A stretch of DNA of 64,000 bases from contig NZ_JAMJPL010000002.1 in NCBI RefSeq assembly GCF_023555055.1, positions 62,001 to 126,000 on the forward strand, read 5' to 3'. Of this stretch, positions 7,938-16,230 are shown one piece after another. Each line of letters begins with the position of its first letter. Position 1 is the first letter of the stretch. Made by a program: the position numbers and the translations under genes. Source of the DNA: Marinobacter sp. ATCH36. GTDB taxonomy: Bacteria; Pseudomonadota; Gammaproteobacteria; Pseudomonadales; Oleiphilaceae. The notes under the pieces were generated by a model. It was given only the letters and a program-made list of their open reading frames with translations. It made no database searches and was not told the origin of the DNA.

Positions 7938-10589
7938 CTACACCAGGTTAGCAGAACCCTGCTCTTTCATCGCCTGAATATCCCTGGGCACCACACCCAG
8001 GTCACTCCACTTCTCCGGATGGCAGGTAAACAACAGGATCTGATGTCGGTTCGCAGCATCGAAGAGGATACGCTTCATGTCTTCCAGGCGGTCTGTGTCG
8101 GTGTGTACCAGGGTGTCGTCGAGTATCACCAGCGTGGGCCTTCCGGCTTCCTGGAGCAGGTCGGCGTAGGCCAGGCGGCTGATCAGGCCCATCTGTTCGC
8201 GGGCACCGAAGCTTAACTCGGCGATCTGTCCCAGTTCGGTTCCCCGGGTGAATGTGCCAGGCCTCAGTTGTTCATCCACTTCCAGGGTAGCTTGCGGGAA
8301 CAGCAGGGAGAGGTAGTGGTCCAGGTGTTTTTGCAGAGGTGCCTGCAGGCGGCGGGTCAGGGCCTGTCGTTTGTCGGTCAGCAGGGTTAGCAGCAGGTCC
8401 AGGGCCTGGGCGCGGCGGTGCAGTTCCTGGTAGCGGCGATTGCATTGCTCCAGCTCGGCCCTTTTCTCGTTGAGTTGTTCTTCCAGGCCTTCGGCGCCCC
8501 AGGCTTCCAGCCTTATCTGTATATCCCGCAGTTCCCGCTGGCGTTCTTCCTGGGTCTGGCGCAGGTTGCTGATGCTGCGCTGGTAGCGTTCGATGTCCTG
8601 CCTGAGAATGGCAGGGCGGGCTTCTTTTATCTCCTGGTCACGGGCTTGCAAGGAAGCTTCCAGGCGGCCCTGCTTCTGTTCAATGTCGGCCAGTTCCGTC
8701 GATAGCTTCTGCAGTTGTTTCTGATGCTCCGGGTTGTGCACTTCGTCCTGCAACTGCTGCCATTCGGCCTGGGCGTTGTCGCGAGTCTGGTGGCGGGTCA
8801 GCAGTTCGGTCTGGTGCTTGCGATCCTCCGCCTCGGCCTCGGCCAGCCGGGCTTCGGCTTTGGTGCGCGCGGCTTCTGCTGATGCAGCGTCGGTTACCGG
8901 TGCTTGCTGGCCCGGCTGCGGGCTGTTCTGCAGTTCGGTTTTTGCTGTCTGCAGTTGGGCGTCGGTTTCTTTCTGCTCCGCCTGAAGCTGTTCAGTCCCC
9001 ACAGGGGCCACGGACTTGAGCAATTCGCGGGATTGTTGCAGCGCTCGCTCGGCAGCTTCATAAGCGGTCAGCCGCTGCTCTGCCTGCTGGGTGGAGTCCA
9101 CAGTCAGGGTTTTCATCTGCTCAGCCAGGCTCTGTTCAAGGGTGGAGAGTTTGCGCCGGGTACTGGCCAGGTCCTCGCCACCGGGGGTGATGCCCAGTGT
9201 GCCCACGCCCGGGATCACCAGGCTGGATTCCTCAAGCAGTTGTTTCTCGCCCTGCCCCTCCAGGGGTTCGCCATCCAGCGCCGGTTTTGCGCCCGGTTCC
9301 AGTTGCCAGGTCAATCGGGTGGCGATGGTTTGCGAGCGGATGGTTGCTTCGTTCAGTTGTTGCTCGGTGTTCTTCAGGACTTTCACGGCCTGGGCATCAA
9401 TCTGGTTCTGCCGCGCCTGTTCTCTGGCCTGATCCAGAGCTTGCTGATGCTTCTTTGCGGTCTCCAGGTTCTGGGTCAGCGTCTGGTTCTGTTGCTCAAG
9501 CCGGCGAATGTCCTGCTCCAGCCTGGCGCGGGCTTGCTGCAGGCGAGCCTGGTCGACCTGTTTTGTGGCGGTTTCGTAGGCGGCTTTTGCTTCTTTAACG
9601 GCGCTGCTGATGGACGGGCTGCGTGCCTCGGCCTGCTCCAGTTCCCGCCGGGCTTTATCCAGTTCGGTTTTGCGCGCCTTCAGTTTTTTGTTCAGGTTCT
9701 CCAGCTGTTCCCGGTTCTGCCGCAACAGTTGCTGGTTGCGCTGAAGGTGATCCAGGGTTTCTTTTTCCCGGGCCTGTTCCTGCTCCAGTTTCTCGACTTG
9801 GCGGTAACGCTCTTTCGCCTGCTCAAGCTGACGCTCGGCTTCTTCCCAGGGGCGTTCCTTCTCGGTGCGTTCGTAGTCCTGGGCCAGTTTGCCCAGCCGG
9901 TCTACCTGCTCCTGGTATTTCTGCACGCGGCCCTGCAGTAGGTCGATTTCCTGCTGGTGTTCTTGCCGTTCTTTTTCCAGTTTCTGGTAATCACCCCGGG
10001 GTTTACCGGTGGGCGTGAACAGTTCACCCCAACGGGCTTTGACCTGTTCGATCAGTTCGTCGCCCCCGGTACTGGCCACTTCGCCGACCAGGGAATTGAG
10101 CGCGGATTTGAGGTGGTCACCGGCGTGCTCCACTGCCTGTTCGATGTTCTGCCCGGTACCCTGCTCCACCCACAGCAGGCCCGGCACACCCCAGTGCTCG
10201 GGTTTGCTGACCCCCTTGGCAGAGAACTGGAAGCCCAGCAGTTCCGCGAGTTTTTCTTCGGCCTCGTCTTCGCTGTAGCTGTCCGAGTCGATCTGCAGGT
10301 CACAACGCTTGCGCTGGAGAAAGCTTTTGACCAGATGCCAGGACTTCTGCTGGGCCTCGAAGTCCAGGGTGATGGTTGGCGCGGCGGCAGAGTCGCCCCA
10401 GGGACGAAGGTCATCCACGGAACTGGTGCGATAGCGTTCAAAGAAGGCGGCGCGGATTGCCCTTACCAGCGTACTCTTGCCGGATTCATTGGGGCCGTGA
10501 ATCAGGTTCAGGCCGGGCTGCAGGTTGTCCATCACAAACGGCTGCCGGAACTGGCGAAGCTGCTCCACCTGGAGTCGACGGAGTTTCAT
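7938..10589 (-). CDS. SbcC/YhaN-like SMC-type ATPase
   Basis: 883 residues. Walker A near the N-terminus (GPNESGKSTLVRAIRAAFFERY), two very long Gln/Glu-rich coiled-coil arms around a central hinge near residues 440-480, a signature-like SFGAREQMGLISRLAYADLL, and a C-terminal Walker B (PTLVILDDTLVHTD). This is the Rad50/SbcC architecture, but shorter than E. coli SbcC (about 1050 residues) and closer to the YhaN group. It should form a nuclease complex with the SbcD-like protein, whose gene overlaps its start by four bases. It is the last gene of the unit headed by the LexA box. Confidence 0.88.
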   Translation of the reverse strand: MKLRRLQVEQLRQFRQPFVMDNLQPGLNLIHGPNESGKSTLVRAIRAAFFERYRTSSVDDLRPWGDSAAAPTITLDFEAQQKSWHLVKSFLQRKRCDLQIDSDSYSEDEAEEKLAELLGFQFSAKGVSKPEHWGVPGLLWVEQGTGQNIEQAVEHAGDHLKSALNSLVGEVASTGGDELIEQVKARWGELFTPTGKPRGDYQKLEKERQEHQQEIDLLQGRVQKYQEQVDRLGKLAQDYERTEKERPWEEAERQLEQAKERYRQVEKLEQEQAREKETLDHLQRNQQLLRQNREQLENLNKKLKARKTELDKARRELEQAEARSPSISSAVKEAKAAYETATKQVDQARLQQARARLEQDIRRLEQQNQTLTQNLETAKKHQQALDQAREQARQNQIDAQAVKVLKNTEQQLNEATIRSQTIATRLTWQLEPGAKPALDGEPLEGQGEKQLLEESSLVIPGVGTLGITPGGEDLASTRRKLSTLEQSLAEQMKTLTVDSTQQAEQRLTAYEAAERALQQSRELLKSVAPVGTEQLQAEQKETDAQLQTAKTELQNSPQPGQQAPVTDAASAEAARTKAEARLAEAEAEDRKHQTELLTRHQTRDNAQAEWQQLQDEVHNPEHQKQLQKLSTELADIEQKQGRLEASLQARDQEIKEARPAILRQDIERYQRSISNLRQTQEERQRELRDIQIRLEAWGAEGLEEQLNEKRAELEQCNRRYQELHRRAQALDLLLTLLTDKRQALTRRLQAPLQKHLDHYLSLLFPQATLEVDEQLRPGTFTRGTELGQIAELSFGAREQMGLISRLAYADLLQEAGRPTLVILDDTLVHTDTDRLEDMKRILFDAANRHQILLFTCHPEKWSDLGVVPRDIQAMKEQGSANLV

Positions 10590-11707
10590 TCGCTGGCCTC
10601 CTGTTTCCGATCTTTCAGCAAGCCGGCCAGAATGGCGAGTGCGTCCCGCGCGGCCTCCGCGTTGTCGTCCTGTTGGCGGGTTCGCAGATGCTCGATCACT
10701 TCCCCGACATAGCCATCGGCTTTGAGTGCGGCAATGTCGTCGTCGGTGGGCTCAAGCTGTAATCCGCTGCGGTCACACTGGATACTGCGGAACCTGGCCT
10801 CGGCGACGGACAACGCATCAACCAGCTTTTCCTCGCCGGCCAGGGTAACGGAGCCTTCCAGGCGAAGATCCACCACGGAAGGCTCCGGCAATGCCTGCAA
10901 CCTGTTCAGCAACTGGTCCAGATCGGATTCCACAGCCAGGGTTTCGCGCCACTGGTGCCATTGGTAGCGGGCGGTTTCCACCGGGGTTACCTCCGGCGCA
11001 GCCCCGGGTTCCGGCAGGTTGACGATCAGTGCAAAGCCGGCGCCGTTGTTGCGGAACCGCTCCGGTTCCGGCGTGCCGCTGTACCAGGTGCGCGAATCAA
11101 TCTGCTTGGTGCCGTGCCAGTCCCCGAGGGCAAGGTAATCCAGCCGTGCGGTTTCCGCCCGGTTGCCCAGGATGGGATTGGTGGAGTCGATTTCTTCGGG
11201 CAGTAGCCCTTGTACGCTGCCATGGGCGAGGCCAACCCGGGCCAGGCCTTCCGGAGTTTCGGTGGTGTTGAAGATTTCGGTGAGGTCGCCGTAGGTGTTG
11301 CGTTGCGTCAAAGGGGCACAGAGCACGGCCAGGCCTTGCGTGACCAGGCTGATCACTCCCGGCTCAAGCGCGAGATGGACATTGTCAGGTACGGCACCCA
11401 GGCGCTCGGCCCTGGTCCAGACGCTTTCCGCCAGTGCCGCGTCGTGGTTCCCAGGCAGAATCACCCAGGGGCCGGTAAATGCCCTGGTGGCGTTGAAGAC
11501 ACGGCGGATGGTCCGGTCGGAAACGGTCTGCGCATCAAAGACATCCCCGGCCACCAGCACGGCATCGCACTGGTACTCATTGGCCAGCTGTGCGAGCTTT
11601 TCAATGGCTTCAAAGCGGGCCTCAACCAGGGCCGCCCCGTCTTCTGTTTCGAAGCGGCTGAACGCCCGCCCCATCTGCCAGTCTGCCGTGTGTAAAAACT
11701 TGGGCAT
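10586..11707 (-). CDS. SbcD/YhaO-like DNA exonuclease
   Basis: 373 residues, ATG preceded by AGGGA. The N-terminal calcineurin-like phosphoesterase core carries the Mre11/SbcD metal motifs: LHTADWQMG, VLVAGDVFDA, ILPGNHD, and GLAHGSVQG / YLALGDWHG. The C-terminal part is the capping and ATPase-docking region. The predicted role is a manganese-dependent nuclease acting on DNA ends or hairpins with the downstream SMC-like ATPase. It follows the CLCA_X gene by 38 bases, so it is probably on the same transcript from the SOS box. Confidence 0.9.
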   Translation of the reverse strand: MPKFLHTADWQMGRAFSRFETEDGAALVEARFEAIEKLAQLANEYQCDAVLVAGDVFDAQTVSDRTIRRVFNATRAFTGPWVILPGNHDAALAESVWTRAERLGAVPDNVHLALEPGVISLVTQGLAVLCAPLTQRNTYGDLTEIFNTTETPEGLARVGLAHGSVQGLLPEEIDSTNPILGNRAETARLDYLALGDWHGTKQIDSRTWYSGTPEPERFRNNGAGFALIVNLPEPGAAPEVTPVETARYQWHQWRETLAVESDLDQLLNRLQALPEPSVVDLRLEGSVTLAGEEKLVDALSVAEARFRSIQCDRSGLQLEPTDDDIAALKADGYVGEVIEHLRTRQQDDNAEAARDALAILAGLLKDRKQEASE

Positions 11708-11745
11708 ACCACTTTCCCTGGATTAGTGCGAAACCGAGGGCAATT

Positions 11746-12495
11746 CTAGCCGGCTTTGGTCTGTTCCCGAAACAGCGCGGCGCCCAATGCCTGGAAATAG
11801 TCGTGAAAGGCGTCATTAATTCGTTGCCGTTGGGCGCCCTCCGGATACAGCCCTGATTCGGCCTCATCGGAGTTCAGCGTACCGCGCACCAGGAAGCTGT
11901 TCCGGGGCTGACAATCTTCAACAAAAGCTTCGAAAGCGCGGGCACAGAGTTCTTCCGGCCGGGCGTAGTAAAGCACTTTCAACGCTGCATCGGCTTTTTG
12001 GGAGGCGCGGAACAGTGGGCTGGGGGCGGTGCCGTCTTCGTTCAGCAGGATGGCCTGAAAACAGGCATTCAGCCGCTGGTTGAGGGGGTGCTCTTTCTGG
12101 TTTGCGCTGCGTAACCAACCACTGGAGGCAAAGCCGTGCTTTTCCAGCTTCCGGAATGCCTTGCTTCCCATGTAGTGATCAAAAGCGTGGAACCATTCGT
12201 GGGCGAGGCTGCCGGCGCCGGCGTTCTTGGCGAGGGCCAGTTGTCGGGTCGCGGGAATGTAGTGGGCCGCGACACCCGGCTGGCCACCAATGCCGTATTG
12301 CAGGCCTAGGGTGCCGCGCAGAGATATCAGGACTTCCGGCCCCCGCAGGATAGCCATCAGGTCACACAAGGCGCGTTGAAACCTGCCTGCGGCCCTGTCC
12401 CGTTCCTGCGGCGTTACCCAGCGACCAACCTCGATACTGCGAAACTCGAACTGACGCCTCACCGTCACAAAAGAAACCGGGCTTTGCCCTATCAT
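11746..12495 (-). CDS. CLCA_X-family protein with HExxH motif
   Basis: About 249 residues. The start at 12495 is preferred over upstream ATGs at 12501 and 12531 because GGGAGG lies six bases before it, while 12531 is flush against the LexA box. Recognised as a CLCA_X-type protein of unknown function, with a metallopeptidase-like helix AGSLAHEWFHAFDHYMG (HExxH plus a second His/Asp set), suggesting a zinc site. First gene of a three-gene unit with the SbcD- and SbcC-like genes, immediately behind a consensus SOS operator, so it is probably DNA-damage induced. Whether it is catalytic is unknown. Confidence 0.75.
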   Translation of the reverse strand: MIGQSPVSFVTVRRQFEFRSIEVGRWVTPQERDRAAGRFQRALCDLMAILRGPEVLISLRGTLGLQYGIGGQPGVAAHYIPATRQLALAKNAGAGSLAHEWFHAFDHYMGSKAFRKLEKHGFASSGWLRSANQKEHPLNQRLNACFQAILLNEDGTAPSPLFRASQKADAALKVLYYARPEELCARAFEAFVEDCQPRNSFLVRGTLNSDEAESGLYPEGAQRQRINDAFHDYFQALGAALFREQTKAG

Positions 12496-12530
12496 GACCA
12501 TCCTCCCGCTTGAGCGCGTAAAAGCGCCCA

Positions 12531-12566
12531 CCCCAGAATACTGTTTAAACGTACAGTATTCTGGGG
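12531..12566 (-). promoter_or_regulatory. LexA (SOS) box inside a 14-bp-arm perfect palindrome
   Basis: The core TACTGT-N8-ACAGTA at 12539-12558 matches the enterobacterial/pseudomonad LexA consensus at every fixed position. It is nested in a larger inverted repeat: arm CCCCAGAATACTGT at 12531-12544, spacer 12545-12552, complementary arm at 12553-12566. It lies between the phaC stop and the CLCA_X start, about 45 bases upstream of the chosen start, where an operator should be. The outer arms could also let the transcript fold as a hairpin after phaC. Confidence 0.88.
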
Positions 12567-12582
12567 ATCAACAAGCAGTGGG

Positions 12583-14502
12583 TCAACCTGTTTTGGCGGG
12601 TTTTCGGCTTCTCTGGCTTTGCGGAGATTTCCCGGCAGCCACCTTGCGGGGTGTTCGTTTGGCCGCCGTGGCTTTGGGTTTGCGTGGCTGGGGTGCTTTC
12701 GGAGCCGGCTCATTGCGAACATAAGAGCCTGGCGCGGGCTCAATGATTGGCAATTCACCCTCTCCCGGTGTTCTCGCAGGCACTTCACCGCCACTGTACT
12801 GCTCTGCCCACTCGACCCAGTCGGGCCACCAGGAGCCTTCGAATTCTTGGGCTCCGCTCAGCCACTCATCCGGTGGCAGATCGGTGTTTTCGTTGATCCG
12901 GTAACCGTATTTCTTCTTCTCGGGCGGGTTGATGATGCCCGCAATATGCCCGGAGCCACCCAGCACAAAGCGAACCGGCCCACCCAGATAGCGTGATCCT
13001 TTGTAACAGGACTTCCAGAGTGCAATGTGGTCCTCAATGGCGGAGGCAAAATAGGCAGGAACCTTCACCCGGGAAAGATCAATCGGCGTTCCGGCAAGGG
13101 TGATGCCCCCGGGTTGACCCAGGCGATTCTCAAGGTACATGTTTCGCAGGTAAAAACTGTGCATGGCGCCGGGCAGCCGGGTGCAGTCGGTGTTCCAGTG
13201 CAACAGATCAAAGGGCGGTGTTTCGCGGCCCAGCAGGTAATTGTTGATATAGAAGGACCAGAGCAGGCTGTTGGCGCGCAACATGCTGAATGCCGTACCC
13301 ATGGACGGGCCATCAAGATAGCCCTGCTTCTTCATGGCTTTTTCCATCTTGCTGATCATGTCTTCATCAATGAAGACCCCGATATCACCAACGTCTGAAA
13401 AGTCCAACAGACTGTTGAAGAAAGTGGCGCTCTTCACCCGATCGTCGCCGCGGGCTGCCAACCACGCAAGCGCGCAACCCAGCAATGTTCCGCCAATGCA
13501 ATAACCGACGGCGTTGACCTCGCTTTCACCGGTGGCTCTCTGAACGGCATCAAGCGCGGCTACCGGGCCCTCGAGCATGTAGTCCTCGAATCCCTTGTTG
13601 GCATGCTCCTTTCCGGGGTTAACCCAGGAAATGACAAAGACTGTGTGGCCTTTTTCGACCCAGTAGCGGATGAACGATTTTTTCGCACCCAGGTCCAGAA
13701 TGTAATATTTGTTGATCCAGGGCGGCACCACAAGGAGCGGCCTGCGGTGCACGGTCTCGGTGGTTGGCCGGTACTGGATAAGCTGCATCAGGTCATTCTG
13801 GTAGATGACATCGCCGGGTGTATCAGCCAGATTCTTGCCGACTTCAAAGGCCGCCGGATCCGACATTCTGAAGAAGATCTGGCCGTCGGCGTCGTCGATA
13901 TCCCGCAGGAAATTGGCAAAACCACGCACCAGGTTACGCCCCCTGGTGTCTATTGTCGTTCTCAGAACCTCGGGGTTGGTCAGAACAAAGTTGCTAGGTG
14001 ACAGAGCTGCGGTGACCTGGCTGGTAAAGAAACGCACTTTGTGGCGGTCATGCTCGCTGAGCCCACGGACATCTTCAATGGTGTCCATGATCCAACGATC
14101 CGACATCAGGTAAGCCTGCTGGAGAAAGTTGAAATAGGCGCGGTCGGTCCAGGCAATGTCCTTGAAGCGGCCATCGCCTCGTTCAGGTGCGGCCGCTCGC
14201 ATAGGCTCCCGGCTGATCAGGCTCATTACCGCACCACCACCCAGAATGGCGGTATTCTGTATCAGACGCATCTGGGATGTAATGATAGCGTCAGGCTGGG
14301 TGGCAAATTTTGCGGTAAACCGAACGAAGGGTTTGGCCATGCTTTTGAGGCTAACCGGGTTGGGCCGGCCGCCTTTCAGGCGCCTGAGCACCGAGCGCGT
14401 GATCAAATGGGTACCGTGGCGCCCTGCACTGACTAAAGATTTGCGAACATCAAGAGATTCTTCATCGCCACTGGATTGTGACTTTACAGACTTGGTTGAC
14501 AT
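12583..14502 (-). CDS. phaC: Class I poly(3-hydroxyalkanoate) synthase
   Basis: 639 residues, start with GGGGA spaced before the ATG. Polymerises (R)-3-hydroxyacyl-CoA into PHA granules. The alpha/beta hydrolase core has the synthase box GYCIGG with nucleophile Cys335, the Asp in AIEDHIALW and the His in GGSGHIAG. Other family marks are PPWINKYYILDL and WVNPGKEH. The C-terminus ends in a roughly 40-residue Lys/Arg/Pro-rich tail (KAPQPRKPKATAAKRTPRK) that is not part of the catalytic fold and could bind DNA or the granule surface. It follows the depolymerase gene by about 100 bases on the same strand. Confidence 0.95.
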   Translation of the reverse strand: MSTKSVKSQSSGDEESLDVRKSLVSAGRHGTHLITRSVLRRLKGGRPNPVSLKSMAKPFVRFTAKFATQPDAIITSQMRLIQNTAILGGGAVMSLISREPMRAAAPERGDGRFKDIAWTDRAYFNFLQQAYLMSDRWIMDTIEDVRGLSEHDRHKVRFFTSQVTAALSPSNFVLTNPEVLRTTIDTRGRNLVRGFANFLRDIDDADGQIFFRMSDPAAFEVGKNLADTPGDVIYQNDLMQLIQYRPTTETVHRRPLLVVPPWINKYYILDLGAKKSFIRYWVEKGHTVFVISWVNPGKEHANKGFEDYMLEGPVAALDAVQRATGESEVNAVGYCIGGTLLGCALAWLAARGDDRVKSATFFNSLLDFSDVGDIGVFIDEDMISKMEKAMKKQGYLDGPSMGTAFSMLRANSLLWSFYINNYLLGRETPPFDLLHWNTDCTRLPGAMHSFYLRNMYLENRLGQPGGITLAGTPIDLSRVKVPAYFASAIEDHIALWKSCYKGSRYLGGPVRFVLGGSGHIAGIINPPEKKKYGYRINENTDLPPDEWLSGAQEFEGSWWPDWVEWAEQYSGGEVPARTPGEGELPIIEPAPGSYVRNEPAPKAPQPRKPKATAAKRTPRKVAAGKSPQSQRSRKPAKTG

Positions 14503-14605
14503 GGATGTTTTCCCCGGCTTAACACCACTGCATTATTGTTAAAAAGACTAATTTCAACTTAGCAGAGGGAAGCCGGGGCAACAAGAAACCTGAGCGCGGA
14601 TGCGT

Positions 14606-15823
14606 TCAGGCGTTACGAATGAATTTCTGCAGCCTGGGAGCAATCTCCTCGCGCCAGCGACGGCCGTTGAACGTGCCGTAATGGCCAACACCGGGCTGCA
14701 AGTGGTGCACCCGGCGGTCGTCGGGAACATTGGTGCAGAGCTTGTGGGCCGCGCGGGTCTGGCCGGGGCTGGAAATGTCGTCTTTTTCGCCCTCGATGGT
14801 CATTAACGCCGTTTTCTCGATAGCGCCGGGGTCTACCAGTCTGCCTCGGTGTTTGAAACAGCCCCTTGCCAGATGGAACTCCTTGAAGACCCGTTCAATG
14901 GTATCCAGGTAGTAGGCGTCAGGAAGGTCCATGACCGCCAGATATTCGTCGTAAAACTCCTGATGGCGGGTAACCTCTTCTGAGTCATCATCCCGAATCG
15001 ACCTGAACAGTCCTCGATAAGCGTCCAGGTGGCGGTCGAAGTTCATATTGATGAACCCCGTCAATTGCAGGAAGCCCGGATAAACCTTGCGCATAGTGCC
15101 CGGGTAAGGCGCCGGTACGGTATGGATCAGGTTGCGTTTGAACCAGGACAGCTTGTGTTTGCTGGCCAGCTCGCAGGGTTCGGTAGGGTCGACGCGCCCA
15201 TCCACCGGGCCGCTCATCAGGGCAAGGGAACGGGGTGCAGAGGGATGATTATCCTGCGCCATCAGGGCAGTAGCCGCCAGCACCGGCACTACCGGCTGGC
15301 AGACCGCCAGCACGTGCGTATCAGGGCCGATGTGGTTAATAAAATCAATGACATAATCGATGTAGTCGTCGAGACCGAAATTACCTTCCGAAATCGGCAC
15401 CATACAGGCATCACGCCAATCGGTGATATAAACGTCATGCTCCGGCAACATCGCTTCAACGGTGCCCCTGAGAAGCGATGCAAAGTGGCCAGAAAGCGGC
15501 GCCACGATCAACAACTTGGGGTCATCCGGGCGGTCAACATTGCGCTGGAAATGCTTCAACTGGCAGAAAGACTTGCGCTTGACGATGGTTTCGTTGACCA
15601 GAACCGTCTCACCATCACAAACCGTTGTATCGAGGTTAAAAGCGGGCTTGGGATAACGCTTGGTTAAATCCTCGAATACATTGAGGGCCGAGGCAATACT
15701 GCGGGTTCCCGGAACGCGGGACCAGGGGTTCAGCCGGTGGCGGAGCACGTTGCTCTGGGCGCCAGCCAGTATACGTGCCGGTGTCAGGGCGACGCGACTC
15801 AATTCGTGGGCAAGGTACATCAT
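14606..15823 (-). CDS. phaZ: Intracellular PHA depolymerase
   Basis: 405 residues from the first ATG of an ATG-ATG pair at 15823, with AGGA upstream. An in-frame upstream extension to 15928 adds 35 non-conserved residues and is rejected. The family is recognised by MMYLAHELSRVALTPAR, NPWSRVPGTRSIAS and the active-site segment HVLAVCQPVVPVLAA; the Cys of CQP is the nucleophile in Ralstonia PhaZ1-type enzymes. Predicted role: mobilises stored polyhydroxyalkanoate in the cytoplasm. It lies upstream of phaC on the same strand, so storage and release may be controlled together. Confidence 0.93.
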   Translation of the reverse strand: MMYLAHELSRVALTPARILAGAQSNVLRHRLNPWSRVPGTRSIASALNVFEDLTKRYPKPAFNLDTTVCDGETVLVNETIVKRKSFCQLKHFQRNVDRPDDPKLLIVAPLSGHFASLLRGTVEAMLPEHDVYITDWRDACMVPISEGNFGLDDYIDYVIDFINHIGPDTHVLAVCQPVVPVLAATALMAQDNHPSAPRSLALMSGPVDGRVDPTEPCELASKHKLSWFKRNLIHTVPAPYPGTMRKVYPGFLQLTGFINMNFDRHLDAYRGLFRSIRDDDSEEVTRHQEFYDEYLAVMDLPDAYYLDTIERVFKEFHLARGCFKHRGRLVDPGAIEKTALMTIEGEKDDISSPGQTRAAHKLCTNVPDDRRVHHLQPGVGHYGTFNGRRWREEIAPRLQKFIRNA

Positions 15824-16003
15824 AGTGCTGATTATCCTGAGTGAATTCTGCTGGTCCGTACTTACGCTGCTACTCCACTCCTTTGGATACTGGCTCTCCG
15901 GGATTGCCGAGCCAGTCAATCTGGACAAGACCTACATCTTACGCCTGTTTTTTGATCAATGCGAAAGAGCTGCGTTACCTTCTGTTAACTGCCCCCTGTT
16001 CGC

Positions 16004-16129
16004 TCATGCCTTGCGCTGCCGCCAGGGCGTGCCGTTGCAGGTAGGGAAATTCGAGCAGTCCCGGACACAGCCACGGCAGGGAAGACGGTGGGAGGACTGC
16101 GATTCTTTGGTGGGCTGAGGCTGTGACAT
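16004..16129 (-). CDS. Small cysteine-rich protein, 41 residues
   Basis: Found by reading the minus strand between phaZ and the GMC gene. The ATG at 16129 is preceded by AAGAGG at good spacing; the stop TGA is at 16004-16006. A polar N-terminus (MSQPQPTKESQSSHR) is followed by PCRGCVRDCSNFPTC and NGTPWRQRK. Four cysteines in the pattern C-x2-C-x3-C-x5-C look like a zinc or iron-sulfur knuckle. I think short proteins with a similar C-x2-C...PWR ending occur in related bacteria, but I cannot verify this. It is same-strand and 180 bases upstream of phaZ. Function unknown. Confidence 0.7.
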   Translation of the reverse strand: MSQPQPTKESQSSHRLPCRGCVRDCSNFPTCNGTPWRQRKA

Positions 16130-16230
16130 GGATTACCTCTTGAACTGGTCTGATTTTCAGTAAATACGGCCAGGCTGGCTGTTTGGACGTTAATACGGCA
16201 AATTGCGAACATCCCTGTTTGTTTATAGCG

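Noticed and set aside
8904..9941. 345-codon plus-strand reading
   Set aside because: Antisense shadow of the coiled-coil region of the SbcC-like gene, extremely Leu/Gln/Phe-rich.
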